From Cyanoderma ruficeps (Eukaryota > Chordata > Aves > Passeriformes > Timaliidae), in NCBI GenBank assembly GCA_008694505.1, contig VZDJ01007747.1, positions 1,178,001-1,242,000 of the forward strand: 64,000 bases of DNA. Reading direction: 5' to 3'. The notes beneath the pieces were generated by a model. It was not told the DNA's origin and did no database searches. It saw only the letters and a list, made by a program, of their open reading frames with translations. A program made the translations under genes and the position numbers. Below are positions 1 through 12,817 of the stretch, piece by piece; within the stretch, counting starts at the first letter, position 1, and every line of letters begins with the position of its first letter.

Positions 1-363
1 GTTCAAAATTTCTAAAAAAACCCCACAAGGATATACTTCCCTCACATGTACTATGTAAATAATACAGGATAGATTGCCCTGAAAGAGTCTCTTTTTGGCC
101 TTTGTGCCACTGTCTGTGCAACTGTTTTGTAGCCTAAGTGGAAGACAAGATTTGAGGAAGGCTGCAATAGAGGGAAATTCATTCTAACTTACACTGTACA
201 GCTTGAGTAGCTGAACTGGGTTTGAGAGTAAGAAATGGTATTTTTGGCAGTAGATGATGCAGAAAAAGGAACACCAGGACACATACACAGTAAGTGATAT
301 GTTTCCTGGTCACCTCCACGTACCATTGAACTTCACACAGCTAAGCTGGCGTGGACTTAAAGA

Positions 364-377
364 GAAAAAAAAAAAAA
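364..377 (+). repeat. Poly-A run
   Basis: An uninterrupted run of 14 A. It has no LINE or SINE body next to it that I can recognise, so it is treated as simple sequence rather than a retrotransposon tail. Confidence 0.8.
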
Positions 378-748
378 GGTACCTTAACAGGACCAGATCC
401 TTATCATTTCCCCACTAAAGTCTTCTCCAGCACAGGAACCTACTGTTTTCTAGGTACATGCAGGTTGTGTGACCTAAGAAATTTTGTGATTTGTAACACA
501 GAGAATAAAATTCAGCACTCTTGCTGCATAGTCCAGTCAAAACATTCCTTCCCTTATTAAACCTCACAAAGGCATGAGGATAACAAACCACTGCCTAGCA
601 ATCATGCCTAACACATAAGGCTGTACTATATATAAAGAAATCTGAAATGTACTCTGAGACACAAGACTAAGGGTTTACACTACAACACTTAAATTGCATC
701 TCTTTCAGTCAAATTCTACATTCAGCCTCCTGGAAAGAGACGCAACCA

Positions 749-781
749 GAAAAGAAAGGGCGGGGGGGGGGAAGGGGGAAG
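749..781 (+). repeat. G-rich purine tract
   Basis: An almost pure purine stretch with a run of ten G flanked by AAGGG and GAAGGGGGAA. It is low-complexity sequence. Such tracts can form triplex or G-rich structures, but nothing here shows a function. Confidence 0.75.
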
Positions 782-3108
782 CAAAGCATTACCAAGAACA
801 TTTACCCAGTCATCTACAAGATGATAAAAATATCATTAAATCACCTCCACTTAAATATATATTATACCAGAATATAAGTTGCAACCTCATTTACAGATGC
901 ATTCTGATGGGAAAGATGAAATATAACCTCTGGTCATCTCAAACTAGAGCCTAATACAAAATGCTGGGAAAAACAAAGGTTCATTCATAGACCATCATGA
1001 TAATAGAACAATATACTTTGAGATCAGCCTTGCTGCAAATACATTGAAAATCAGCTTACCCCAGTGCAATTCTAAAAATAATAATAAAAAAATGTTTAGG
1101 CTTCTTGAATTTCCAAAGTCTTTGGCAGTTCTCCTCGACTCAGTTAATCAACTAATACCTCCTAAGGGCTCTTCTGAGACATCTAAAAATCCCATTTTCG
1201 GTGTACTCAAGGAACTATGACCCAGTCCTTATGTGTGGGGTAAGACCCAGGAGTGAATCTATGAAACAGCACTTTGTTTGGCAAAAATATAAATATATCT
1301 ACTAGAAGACACATCTTTGCAACTTCCTAATTTATTTTAACAGCATGCATCACAAATAGCTCAGTTCAAAAAGAGAATGATCAGGGGAAATGTAATTGCA
1401 TGCTAAAAAAGGAAGTAACTTCTGTAAGTCTACTCTGAACCTCCAAGGAACAACTTTCACAGCATGCTGAAGTCACAGAAAAATATATAAATCCTTATAT
1501 TAATATTCACTAGAAACCATATACCATCAAGCAGTACATATTACACCCAGAGATCTCAAACTACATTATCAGCTAAGGCAATATCGCAATTCTTTCCATA
1601 TGGCATGAGCATTACTACACCAATTTTCAGTGTAGGTAAAAGGAAACTGGTTTTTCTGTTTCTTAACTAAAGAAAAGTGATTGACTGCAGTCTCACATTC
1701 TGAAAACAAGTGTTCACCAAATGGCACGCAGAGGACAGAAGTGGGCAAACTTACTTGAACCAAATGAGTAGATTAGGAAAGGCCAAAAAAAGAACACAAT
1801 AATGGCTATTTTCTATGCCACACATTGCACAACTTCTGAACAGGTATCATCAGTTTCACATTTAAATTACTTCACTGTCACATAATCTGGCATCATTCAA
1901 AATACTTTGTCATTTTCCTGTCAGACAGCTACGAATTAATGAGACAACACCCAAAGCTGTTCATAGCAACTTAGTCATCAATTATCTGAGGTTTTAAATT
2001 AAACTCTGTCAGGATGTGAAATCTTTCTACCTAGAAGTTCAGGGATGCTTTTATAAAAGCATTCCTACAACATGCTTCATATGGCCAACTTTGACTTGGA
2101 CACAAAATTTACAAATGCCTGAAGCCCACACCAGGACTCCTCCAGCTCCTTCTACCATACTGCAAGATGGTAGAATATTCAAGGCGAGACAAGAATGGAG
2201 AAGAATATTCAAGGCACTTTTTCTGACTCATGCCTGCAGTTCATTTGACTGATGTAAATACACAGTGATAACCTGGGTCGATGAGAGGGCTATAAGAGTA
2301 ATTAGGAACCCATTCAAAATGCCATAGCAGTGAAGTGATAAAATTAAACAAACATTAGAACTCCATGCTATCAGATGTGAACTGGTTCACACCAAGGGCC
2401 GAGGCCATGTATTCTCCGAGTCTGTCCTAAACCACAAGACAGACTGCCCCCCATCCCATGCTTGGGCAAAATGGAGGAATCTGAGGAAGAATGTGGCCAG
2501 CAATGCACCGCCTCTCTTTGCCAAAACCTCACAGAATCATCTCTTTGGGTGGTCCATATGCGCTGGTCTTCATTTCCAGGGATGGTATACACCAGAGAAA
2601 TGTACAAGAAGAAACATGTAGGTTGCTACAAAATGGCCTTTCATAACCATTGTGCATTCCTGGTATCAAACTTATTCCTGCAGTGTATTAAATGGGGAAA
2701 ATTGCTCACAAACAGGAAGTACCTGGCACACAAATTCAGCCTAACAGTTTTTTACACATAATATATAACTAACTGAAATGTTTTATTGTGTCAATTACAA
2801 ACATTCTCTCTAAAACTCATAATATGGTGTATAAACACTAAATACACTTAGCAATACATTTACATAGAGAGCAATATTCACTCTCTTCTGTCCCTTACTG
2901 TGTCAAATGGTTTGGTGGTCCAATTTCCCAGGAACACCTGCTAGCTACACAAAAACCACCATCATAATTTGGAGTTTACTGGCAGCCTGAGTAGGGAGGC
3001 CAACAACTAGCATGAGGAACTGCCCTCAGAATCCTGGAAAAATGTCATTCTGCAATGCAGCTGAGGCAGATTGGCAGAAGCTGCCTGCACTAAACCTGTC
3101 CTGACAAT

Positions 3109-3152
3109 GAACATTCAGTAAACATTCAGCTGAACATTCAGCTCCTATTCAG
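3109..3152 (+). repeat. Short tandem repeat, ACATTCAG unit
   Basis: Three clear copies of ACATTCAG and a fourth, degenerate TATTCAG lie in about 44 bases, spaced 11 to 14 bases apart. This is a tiny local duplication, not part of a dispersed family I recognise. Confidence 0.7.
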
Positions 3153-6100
3153 TACAAGTGATTAAAAAAAAAAAATGAGTACAGCTTTGCTCAAGGAACC
3201 ACACAAGCAGAAGGCAAACAACTGTTGACTTCAGCACAGGTGTCCCGGTTCTATCACATCTCTTAATTCAATTTCAGCAAAGCCAAAGACAGAGTATATG
3301 AACAGCTACAGGGAAATGTTCTCAGAGGGCACCCACCTTAGCAATAGTCACATCTGCTCAGAAAACCCACAGCCTGTTAACTTTCACTGTCTGGACCATT
3401 TTGGACAGCAAACCTAGAACTGCCACTGGCTCCTGATGCTGTGTGCAGGTCTCAAATCTTCATTAACTCACTTTTTTTTAATACAAAAACAGTGAAAAGC
3501 TGATGGATGGGGTCTTCAGAATCTTTATTTTAGGATCCATGGAAAGAGATGACGTTTTGCTGTGACTGCAAGCATTCTAATATAAATATTGCCAGGTACA
3601 ATACCGTAGGATCTATGACTCAAGAACAGATTCTGCTGGTGGTTAATACTGTACCTGGAGAACAGTCTTAAATCAGAACTAAGTCATATTCAGCCCACAT
3701 TTTTTAAGCAAAAAAGTTATTCAGCATGTAATTAGAAAATATTTTATAGGGTAAGCTACTTTTTTCCATGTGTGATGCTTGTCTCCACTTAGCATTTAGA
3801 GATAACAGTCCATGCTTTGAAGCATGTTTGTTTCATAATACATAAGAAGTTCAGTATAAAGCATAATTACCATATATGTAAAACTGTCTGCATAATGATT
3901 ACTTGCAATTAAGAAATCATTTTAATAATGAACTTGGAGGAAAATTCATTAGCCTCACTGTTTATTTTGTTAATATCCTAGAGATGATGTTCCACTGGGA
4001 TAAAAGTTAAATTAGTTAGAACTTCTTGAACTTCACAGACTTCACATTATGCACTTAAGAGCAGAACAAAGACTTCCACTAGCTTCAGAAATATAGGAAT
4101 TAATAATGTGACAAATACATAGGACAGCAGATCAAATACCATTTTGAAATAATTTTTCTTTTAAAATATAGAAACTGCTAGTTTCAATAATTAAACTCTG
4201 TAATTTAGTGAATCATTTAATTCGCAAATAAAGTATTTCCATCTATGGTACCTCCCGGTATCAGTATTTTAAGTAACACAGATGCTAGAATTGAAAAATT
4301 TAATCACGATAAAGAAATGAAATTACATGACTGCTTCAAAACTAAATACAAATAAAACTGAGTCACTTTCACCTGCTACATCACCTGAAATATTATTTTA
4401 ATGCTCTAATAAGGACAAATATATTTATCTAGGTATCTATCAACAACTTCTTTCCGCAGAATCTATGCACTGAGAATGATGGTGATGGTACCACTGGATG
4501 TGATACTCTGCCATGTTACAGACCTTAATTCAAGAGTCTGTGGCCTGCACCAGCTACTTCATGATGAGCTCCATCACGGAAAGGCAGGATGCAAGGCTGG
4601 CATCCCATCCTCCACTGCAAGCTCATCCAGTCATCCTCTGTCAATACAAGGAACTACTCCAGTCTGTCTGTCTAGGGCTCTTCCCTAACACCCATCATTA
4701 AGGACTGAATCTACAAAGACTGCTGGATACAGACAAACAAGGAAGAAGCCACAGAATGGATTTTCATTACCATGAAAATGGAAAAAGCTAGTAGTACTTA
4801 TATTAATTTAAACAAGACTGGACAGTGCATGCATAGAGAACCACCCCACCTGAGAAAGGCAGCACACAGGATGAACTTGCTTTTACAGCCTTTTTTTCCT
4901 ACCATTCCCAAACAGTAATATACTATGACAGCATTTAATAAAACCTAAGTCCACAATTTGTTTTGATGATGCTACCACAGGCAACGGGCTGTGAAATTCA
5001 CAACAGAAGGCAGTAATAGTTGTACAATTAAAGTCTACACTAAGAAAAAATAAAAAAACCTTGAAGCAATTTCTTAAATTGTTCTGAGTCAAATGGCCTC
5101 TTTGGATTTTTGGCTTGTTTCAAACTGGAAGAACTGAGGGATTCTACAGAAAAGGCAAGGTTGCCTGTACAGTTTGTCTGAACTCCACATCTAACTCAGC
5201 CTACCAGGAGCAGCACATTCCAAACTCCCATTTATCACTTATTTTAACCACCATAAATTACTTTTCATGCTATAAAACAACAGGTTATAATCCAGTAAAA
5301 ATTTTAGAACTCCAGAAAGTTTATTCAGGCTTAGGTATCAATTTTAAACATCCTACCACCCCACCAAATTTGGTTATTATAAAAGTTGGTTTCAACAGCT
5401 GTAATTCATAAGTGAAGTGCCCTTGCTACAGAGAAAAGTGAAGCAGCATTTGGTAGCAAAGTTTGATCCTACATAAATAGAATTGTAGGGACTAACAGAA
5501 TTTGTCTAAACAAAGCATTCCATTGACCCTGCCTGCATGCTGTTACTCTACTTTCATTAATGTACTTTCAAACCAATGCTGCAGTACAAGAACATGGTAT
5601 ACACATGAATTCTGGACTTAAGCTCTATTCTCAGTTTTCCCTTTCCATTCCCCGATAAACTCCACTGGTTTTGGCTAAGTGATCCTAGAACTGCATAATA
5701 ATTAAAATGTTAACTCCAGATCTGTTCAACTGAGATACATTAATCTAATTTTACAGCATGCTATTGCTTTTGAATGCATTCATAATACTCTGAAGCGGTT
5801 CTGCTTAGAATGTTAGTACAGTAGGAGAATAGGTAAAAGAAAAAAAATCCAAGTATTCTTCTATATTTCTCTTTCTATAAAAGAAACCATTTACAAACTT
5901 GGGAGCTATCCACTTCCCAACCCTTCCATTCTTTATTAGTTTCTCTCATACATAGACACACCCATATTCACACCCCCACAAACTGTATTTAAAAGGCACT
6001 ATATTTATATGATCTCACCAAATGAGCAAAATCCGTTATGTTTAAGGTAAGAAAACAGTCCATGGGAACGTAAACACAAACCAGTCTAGCAGATGCACTT

Positions 6101-8309
6101 TCAGAGTAAGAAATTTTATAAGGGTTACATTTCAAAAGATGCTTTTCCAACTGTCTGCCTGAAGAGGCAGAACTGCGCCAGTCCTGTCAGTTGTCACTGT
6201 CACAGGGTGACAAGCAAGCTCTAATTTGAGCCTTCTGAAAAAAAAGTACAATTAGAAACACATAGAAGAAAGGACTGAAACATCTCCGTTTAGCACACTG
6301 GCTCAGCTGATGTGTAGGTATCAAGTGAAACAAAAAGATAAAGAAAGTTTCTGAAGGGGTTTGTGTGTTTCAGATAAAAGCAAAGACCTTTTACGACCCA
6401 GCTTTTGAAGTGGGCTTCCCAGGACTCAAACATGGACAAGACTAAAACATATCTTCATTTCCTCTGACCTCTAAGTATTTAAAGATGAAGTAACTGAGGA
6501 ACAATGCAGTTAGGCATCTTCATGGATCTGTGATCTATCTCCAAGCACCTTGAAGTTGAACTTTTTATCACATTCATATTCTAATGGGAAGGATTGCAGG
6601 ACCACAGACAGCTTTAGACACAAGCATTGCTTCAACTCAGTTTTCTGAAACAGCATCTTGCCAGCAATGCCACATCAATAATCAAATCATACAGATGCAT
6701 AAAGTTGGCCTACAAAAGACACAACAGAATTTTGCAAAGTATCCAAATGACTGTGAACTGTAGACTCCAGACTATAAACAGGTAAAAGAGAAAAAGAAGT
6801 GTATAAAATTTCAGTTATACACCTTTTTATCTGAGCTGTGACAGACAAGGAAAAACTGTTTCAATGAGAGAAGTTCGACATGACATTACCAGAAAATTAG
6901 ATGGACACATCTCTTGAAGCAAGAATTGATACACACTGTGCAGATACACAGTAAGAAACATCTTAAAGCAGTTATCATCAATATTCTTAGTCCTAATTTT
7001 CCCTTTCTCAAAATATTTTTAGTTTCTGTTTTTGAATTATTTCCAGTATTATTACTATTAATATGATTACCAGATAAAAGAACTGTACAGATGACATCTT
7101 TCAAAAACCTACACAGATTACTTGGTGCAGTTCAGCAGTCAAAAAATGTCTTCATGACCTTCCAGTGAAACCCCCACTTCAAGCATTCATTTATATTTGC
7201 CGCAGGGATTTAAGTACAGCTTTGTTTACAAAATCCTCTTTGTCAAAGGCTAACACTGATAAATCCAACATCAAAAAATCCTGGTTTTTCAGATGCGAGC
7301 AATGCCAAGAAGTCTGTGAAAACTATATAGTCACACAGAATGAAAATTGTATTAGTTAGGTCACCAATAAGAGAAAATAAATTAAATTTCAATGGCCTCC
7401 TGGGGTGAAGTGAAAGTTAGCCACCCACCCAGGTTCTCCCCATTCTCACTAAAACACATGGATTAGTAGACAGTGCATTAAAAGGCAAATTCATCAGATG
7501 CCAAGAGCTGTGATGACAACCATTGTCTCTTCTATCCCTCCGCACTGTCATTTTTCACCCATATAATATTCAATTCATGGTAGTAGTGCGTACCAACCAA
7601 CTGAACAAGGAATTGTGAGCCATTATTTTCATTTTGGGTAAAGAAAACACACACTTCCCTAGTATTTCCATTACCTTTAAAATAACATGAAATAATTTTC
7701 AAAGTTTTTTATGTAAACTTTTGGCTTCTTTCAAAATACTGAAATGGAAGAATCTTAATAGTATCCTTTTCTGTTGAATGGATTATGACAATAAGACCTA
7801 TTTTTATTTCAACAGTTGCACAGGATGTACTTGCTACCAGTGATTATGCATTAAACACTTGCTACAGTAGATTTATGGCAGGGTAATCCTCTAATGATCC
7901 CAATGGAGAACAGTCCATGTGATTAATACAGATAGAGGAACAGTACTAAGTAAGACAGTCTATATGAATGCTGAATTCACAAAAAATGGTGACAATATGC
8001 CTAATACATAATGGACAAATAAGTGTCAATGCCCTTTCCTACCTTTACTAAGAAGATGCATACAATGAAAGGTGGAGGAGCTGGATGGCACCCACAAATA
8101 TTTGGTGTTACTATCTTTTTAACCATTACCAAAGACTTACACAAGTGCTTATCAGTATCTGTTGGGCGGAAAACCACTGGGAATAGAGGGTTACTCCTTA
8201 GCTTGCTGTTTATTATTTTACTATCCTAGGAATCAAGCTCTTTTTGTGATAATACTTCACACAACAGATTTGGTGCTTTCAGGGTGCTGCTTTTGATTGA
8301 ATAAAAGAC

Positions 8310-8640
8310 ATTACAGAATCCCAGAACCAGCCAGCCAGAATGGCCCATAGTAGCTCATCTGATTCAACCTCCCTGCTCAAGCAGGGTCATCCCAGAGCAT
8401 GTGACACAGGATGGCAGCCAGAGGGTTCTTGAGTATCTCCGGTGAGGGAGACTCCACAATCTCTCTGGGCAATCAGTAAGCAAACTGAACCATTCTTTCC
8501 GAAGGCATCTTCCAAAATCCAGCACATGAAACAAACAGTCCCTAGAGGTTTTTCTAAAGGGTCTGAGATTAGATAGGTAACTGTCTGCAGCCCTTCAAAT
8601 AGACAGTAAAAACCTGCCCATGTTGCTTCTTGTCATCACA
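8310..8640 (-). mobile_element. CR1 LINE 3' fragment, antisense
   Basis: The + strand reads as the reverse complement of the CR1 3' region. The marks are 'cctccctgctcaagcagggtc' near 8371, 'gagactccacaatctctctg' near 8449 and 'ttgcttcttgtcatcac' near 8621, all of which have close counterparts in avian CR1 consensus sequences. CR1 is the dominant non-LTR retrotransposon of birds and is usually truncated at its 5' end, as here. The copy carries many substitutions and small gaps, so it is old and inactive. The recognition comes from memory of the consensus, not from an alignment. The outer limits are accurate to perhaps 30 bases. Confidence 0.85.
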
Positions 8641-11639
8641 AAAATTAAAAAACAAACAAACAAAAAAAAAACCCCACAAACTACCAGTAAAATACACAAA
8701 ATACTTCCTTTGGCCATATTTGCCTTTTTAGGTGAACATTGCAGTGAAAAGGCTAGGTCTGAAGACAAGCTTATTACATCGCAATCTTAGGCAACCACTG
8801 AAATTCTGAAGAACTAGATGACTGATCTTATGGACTGCACTTTTTCCTTATTTCAACTTTCCGGATTCTTCTTCTAATAATAAATTATTTCCTGTGTTAG
8901 TGGTACACACTGCAGTTGTTCAAAGAAACCAATCTTTTGTCAATTCCCAGCTAAATCACCAATCTGTAATCCTCTGTCTGTTCTTAGTTCCAGACCAGTA
9001 TCTTTTTCTCTAGAAGCTGTTGTACCAGAATGTCAGAAATTGAGGGGGTTTGGATCCTAAATTCCCAGCTCTTCCCTATGGCAGATGTTTTCTTTCACTA
9101 CAGCTGAAATGGCCTTCAAATATTATACCTCAGGCAAGCACAAGGCAACCATCCAGGCACAATTTTCTTTTTTATGAAGGAAAGTAATAGTTTGATCAGT
9201 CAGGAACAAAAGCTTCAATACAGCATTCATTCCACACTATTACCTGAAAAACTCATACTTCTCCACCTTTTTATTCCTTAACATCATGATCACCTCTGAA
9301 AATCATATCTATTACATTTTAAGGGCTGCTATCATATGCACTAAATTATGAAATTACGATTCTCTTCCTCTAACACCCTAATTAGTTAAAAGGCATATTA
9401 TTTTATCTCTTAAATTGACATTGATCTCTGCTGACTTAAAGGTCCAGAATTCAGGGTGAGGAACAACAGGCCTAGACTTTGGACAACTAAAAGTCTCACT
9501 AGCACAGCAATGAGCAATCTGACACATTGTACTGCAAACAAAGTCTCCAACATGACAACATGAAAGAAAAAGGGTTACCTAGAACTTGTCACCACCCTGG
9601 CATGGATCATAAGGGTCAAAAGGAGTATCTGTCTTTTATCCTGTCTCCTGCTCAACAGTTTTGATTCTCATCTTTGGGCACCCAGGCCACCCCACACAGT
9701 GGGAAAAGAATATCCACTGGCAAGGGGCAACTTTAGCATCCTCCTCTTCACACTGCTGAGCTGCTGCTGACAAAGAGAGTAAGAAGACAGCGCTGAGCGC
9801 TGCTTCATTACACAGGCTTGAAGTGCTCATTTATCTTCCCTCTCGGCATTCCTGCTCCTTAATAGGGTGCTTTAAACAGGCAAGAAGAAACATCATGATG
9901 TCCTAATCAGTGAGGATGATTGACTTTTCTCTCTATATTCATGTACCCTCACACTGCTCTTTTCCCCTCACCTGTTCTGCTTTTAGTGTTAAAAGCCCAG
10001 TCTTCTCCTATCTGAAGCTCTAAAAAAACACATAGGTGTTTGAGTTTTATTCCATTTCAGAGGGGTGGTGTTTCCCGAGCCACTCGCCTGCCGTTAGTGC
10101 TGCAAGCACCACTAGGGAAGATCTAAGTAACCACTCCTCTTTCTTTAATTTACAGCTTCCAAGGCTGTAACAAAGCTGCTAGTGAAAAGGGAGAAGCAAC
10201 TCCAGAGTAGACAGAAGACCACCAGCAAGCCACTAAGCAAAATTTGAGAGCAAATGAATTAAAAAATTAAGCATTAGAATTGATTACTTTTTATTTCAGT
10301 GACTACAGATTAGTAACCTAATGTAATTACAGTTAGATGCTACCGGAGAAGGGTATCTCCTCTGAAGTGTGATTTTAAGACCACAACAGCCATAAAGTGG
10401 AAAAAAGTTTAAGTTTCATTAATGTTATTGGAGGACCTTCACCTAAACAAGGAAATTCACAGTTCAGATTTAAATTTCATTTAAATGAAAATTTTAAGGC
10501 TAAAGCACATAAGTTACTGTTTTTGCCACAGAAATCCTGATGAGCAATTAGAAGAGCTCTTTTTCCCTTCCATTTACACCTACTGGCAGAAATCAGAAAC
10601 GAACATGACTTTATTTCAGGCTGATAGGCAGAGTGTAATGAATATAAATCTCACAGTTTCTTCTTCATAAAAAGGCACAGCAGCATAGCCTGCATCAAGT
10701 GCCTCTGATATCACCAGCAAAAAAAAAAGACCAGCAAAACTCTCTTCACCATAAGTGAAACAACATCAGGCTCACTGCTAATCAATTCCTTTTACAGAGA
10801 TGTAATCAGACTTTAAACACATTAAGGACCCTTCATGCTATCACAAGAATGAAAATGTGGCAGAAGTGCTTGTGATCATATTCTCCCTTCACGCATTCTG
10901 ATACAAATTAAGAAAGTGAGTAGAGCTACTCAATCTAAATAAGATGAGAAAGAAATCATCTGTCAGAATAAAAACTGAAAAAAGATAATACCATTTACAG
11001 ACTTGAAAAAAATCTAACAGATTTCAAGTTAGTTGGCTTGTTATAATCCAGGGATTTAAAATACTCCTTAAGCCACTCTTAAATCAAAAAACCGTTCCTC
11101 TTTCTTCCTAAAGATTTCAGAGAATGCAATATTGATCCTCTTGAGAGACCATAAAAATAGAACACACACTCAGAGTCCGCATGGACCAGAACCATTAACA
11201 AAGGTGATACTTTAAACCATGTGTGATTATCTCTCCACTTATTAAACTCCTCTGTTCAGCTGATGGAACGTCATGCATTAGGCAAGGGGCTTTTTTTACT
11301 GTGATGTTTGTAGCATGGTGCTCATCCATATTATCAACAAATCTGCGAAACCCAAGCTTTACTACTCCAGCTGCCTTTTACATGCACAGCATGAGCAGTC
11401 ATTGACACAAGAAAGTATTGAGCTGGCACCAGGCACACAACCATGTAGCCAACACTGACACACATGGAGTTTAAATAGTGCCATACCATTCCCAACACTG
11501 CAGCGCCAGTATCAAAGGCATGGACATAACTGAAATGCCATAGTCTATGTCTCTAAAGCTTCTGAATACCTCTATATAAAATTACAGTTATGTTGACAAG
11601 CCACCTGTTAGGCTGAAGAAAAACTGAGTAACACTGTGC
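8641..11639. other. Gene-free stretch
   Basis: No gene, RNA or repeat family is supported. A low-complexity A-rich patch with CAAA units lies at 8647-8680. The ORF on the minus strand at 9636-9830 begins with a run of hydrophobic and small residues that superficially resembles a signal peptide, but it has no splice signals or family match that I can support. Homeodomain-type ATTA/TAAT motifs are frequent around 10255-10330, which is expected in AT-rich DNA. Confidence 0.5.
8647..8680 (+). repeat. A-rich low-complexity (CAAA)n patch
   Basis: AAAC units followed by a run of ten A and then CCCC. It directly follows the CR1 fragment but lies at the wrong end to be its tail, given the antisense orientation. 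Confidence 0.65.
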
Positions 11640-11945
11640 CCTTGTGAGGCCACCTTTCACTGCATGTCCTCCTGACATTTTTTCCTCTTCCCCAGCACAG
11701 CAGCCCTGGTGTGTGACTCACCATGGCGTGTGTTGGAGGCAGGGCAGAGCTGGGTGATGTTTGCTGGCACCCTGCAGTGGCCCTGGCTCAAGCAGCACAC
11801 TGCCTCACTCAGCCAGGGCAGGCTCTCCGGGCACACACAGGTCCTGCCAACCCCCGGCTGCTCCGTGTGCCCTCCCTTGGGCACTGGATCTCCTGTCTGT
11901 TGCACTGGGACAAAATGACAGGGGATGAAAAAGGCTCCTGACTCT
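11640..11945. other. GC-rich patch, possible exon or relic
   Basis: About 300 bases have clearly more G+C than their flanks and contain overlapping ORFs on both strands. On the + strand a good pyrimidine tract ends in CCCCAG at 11695, and an ATG in a good Kozak context (CACCATGG) lies at 11723. It opens a 72-codon frame that I do not recognise. On the minus strand an open frame of 82 codons runs through a GTGAGT donor-like site (11716-11721) and contains several Cys residues. The two strands give contradictory gene models, so at most one can be real. Open frames are also expected on both strands in GC-rich DNA because stop codons are AT-rich. No family assignment is possible. Confidence 0.25.
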
Positions 11946-12757
11946 CACAGGGACTTTACTGGAAATGAAGTGTCTAAAAGAATTCATAGTCCATGTGTCA
12001 TGTTCTTAAGTTGAGTGACCAAGAGAAAACTATTAAATTGTATGGCTCTGTGACTCATTTAATTTGTCATTTTTTCAGATTCTCATCTGTCAAAGTCTCT
12101 CTCACCTACAGGCAGGGTGTGTATCTGTTGAAAATATCATGCTTTAATGTTCTCTATTTTCTTTACAGTAAGCTCAAATATCACTGTAGTTTTGTTCTAA
12201 CAGAAGACTGGGATTGTCGAAAAGGATCTGGAAAACAATATCAGATGGTAACTACAACACAACAGGAGACAATTTCAAGGAAACCCCTTGAATTTTAATT
12301 CATTGGCTTTTTAAAGTTTTAAAAGTAATGTTGGAGAACATTTTAAAAACCCCTTTTTATTGGTAATAGATCGTTTCTGATCTTTAAATACCTAGATGAG
12401 CTGTTCTCTTTTTACAAAACTATGGTTTCTGACAGAGACATCTCAATAACCACAGTAAGTGTTCTAGCTCCCCTTATTTATATTTCAATCAAAGAAAATG
12501 AGAATTATAAACTGTATCATGTTGCCCAATAAATTTCAATGTCAGTTTGGAGAAATCATTTTTAAGGGCTGCAGGGCAGTTTTATCCTCCAGAAACATAT
12601 TTTTGCTCCTGTACAAAGACTGCTAGCTAAGCTAACAATTGTAGTAACTTTTTTGCAATGTGGACACCTGTTCAGTACAAACTGAAGTAAGACAGGCTAC
12701 TCATTTCACATAAACCACCAGCTGTTAGATGGTACCAGGATTCAGTAACTACTGACC

Positions 12758-12817
12758 TGGGATAGATTTGAACTGGTGACCCAGGAGTGGAAGACTGTAT
12801 ATCCGATTACGAATCCA
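12758..12817 (+). pseudogene. Possible tRNA-Tyr-like relic
   Basis: The stretch shares short blocks, in order, with vertebrate tRNA-Tyr: GATAG, CTGGT, then G-GGA-GACTGTA-ATCC around the GTA anticodon, then CGA-TCC. The D-loop region has an insertion of about five bases and most of the T arm is missing, so it could not fold or function. It could be a degraded tRNA retropseudogene or the head of a tRNA-derived SINE. The match is short and made by eye, and chance remains quite likely. Confidence 0.2.

Larger units (their letters stand above)
1..8309. other. Gene-free AT-rich stretch
   Basis: No coding sequence or known repeat family could be supported in these 8.3 kb. The ORFs present are under 100 codons, overlap on both strands and show no domain or signal I recognise. 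What can be seen is a 14-A run near 364, a G-rich purine tract near 749-781, a small ACATTCAG tandem at 3109-3152, and a perfect inverted repeat with 7-bp arms (TGTGAAC, 2-bp gap, GTTCACA) at 2376-2391. The part around 2380-2610 has more G+C than its surroundings but no convincing exon. Intron or intergenic DNA is the likely status. Confidence 0.55.

Noticed and set aside
9636..9830. Minus-strand ORF with a signal-peptide-like start and several Cys
   Set aside because: No family match, no splice or promoter evidence, and the cysteine spacing fits nothing I know.
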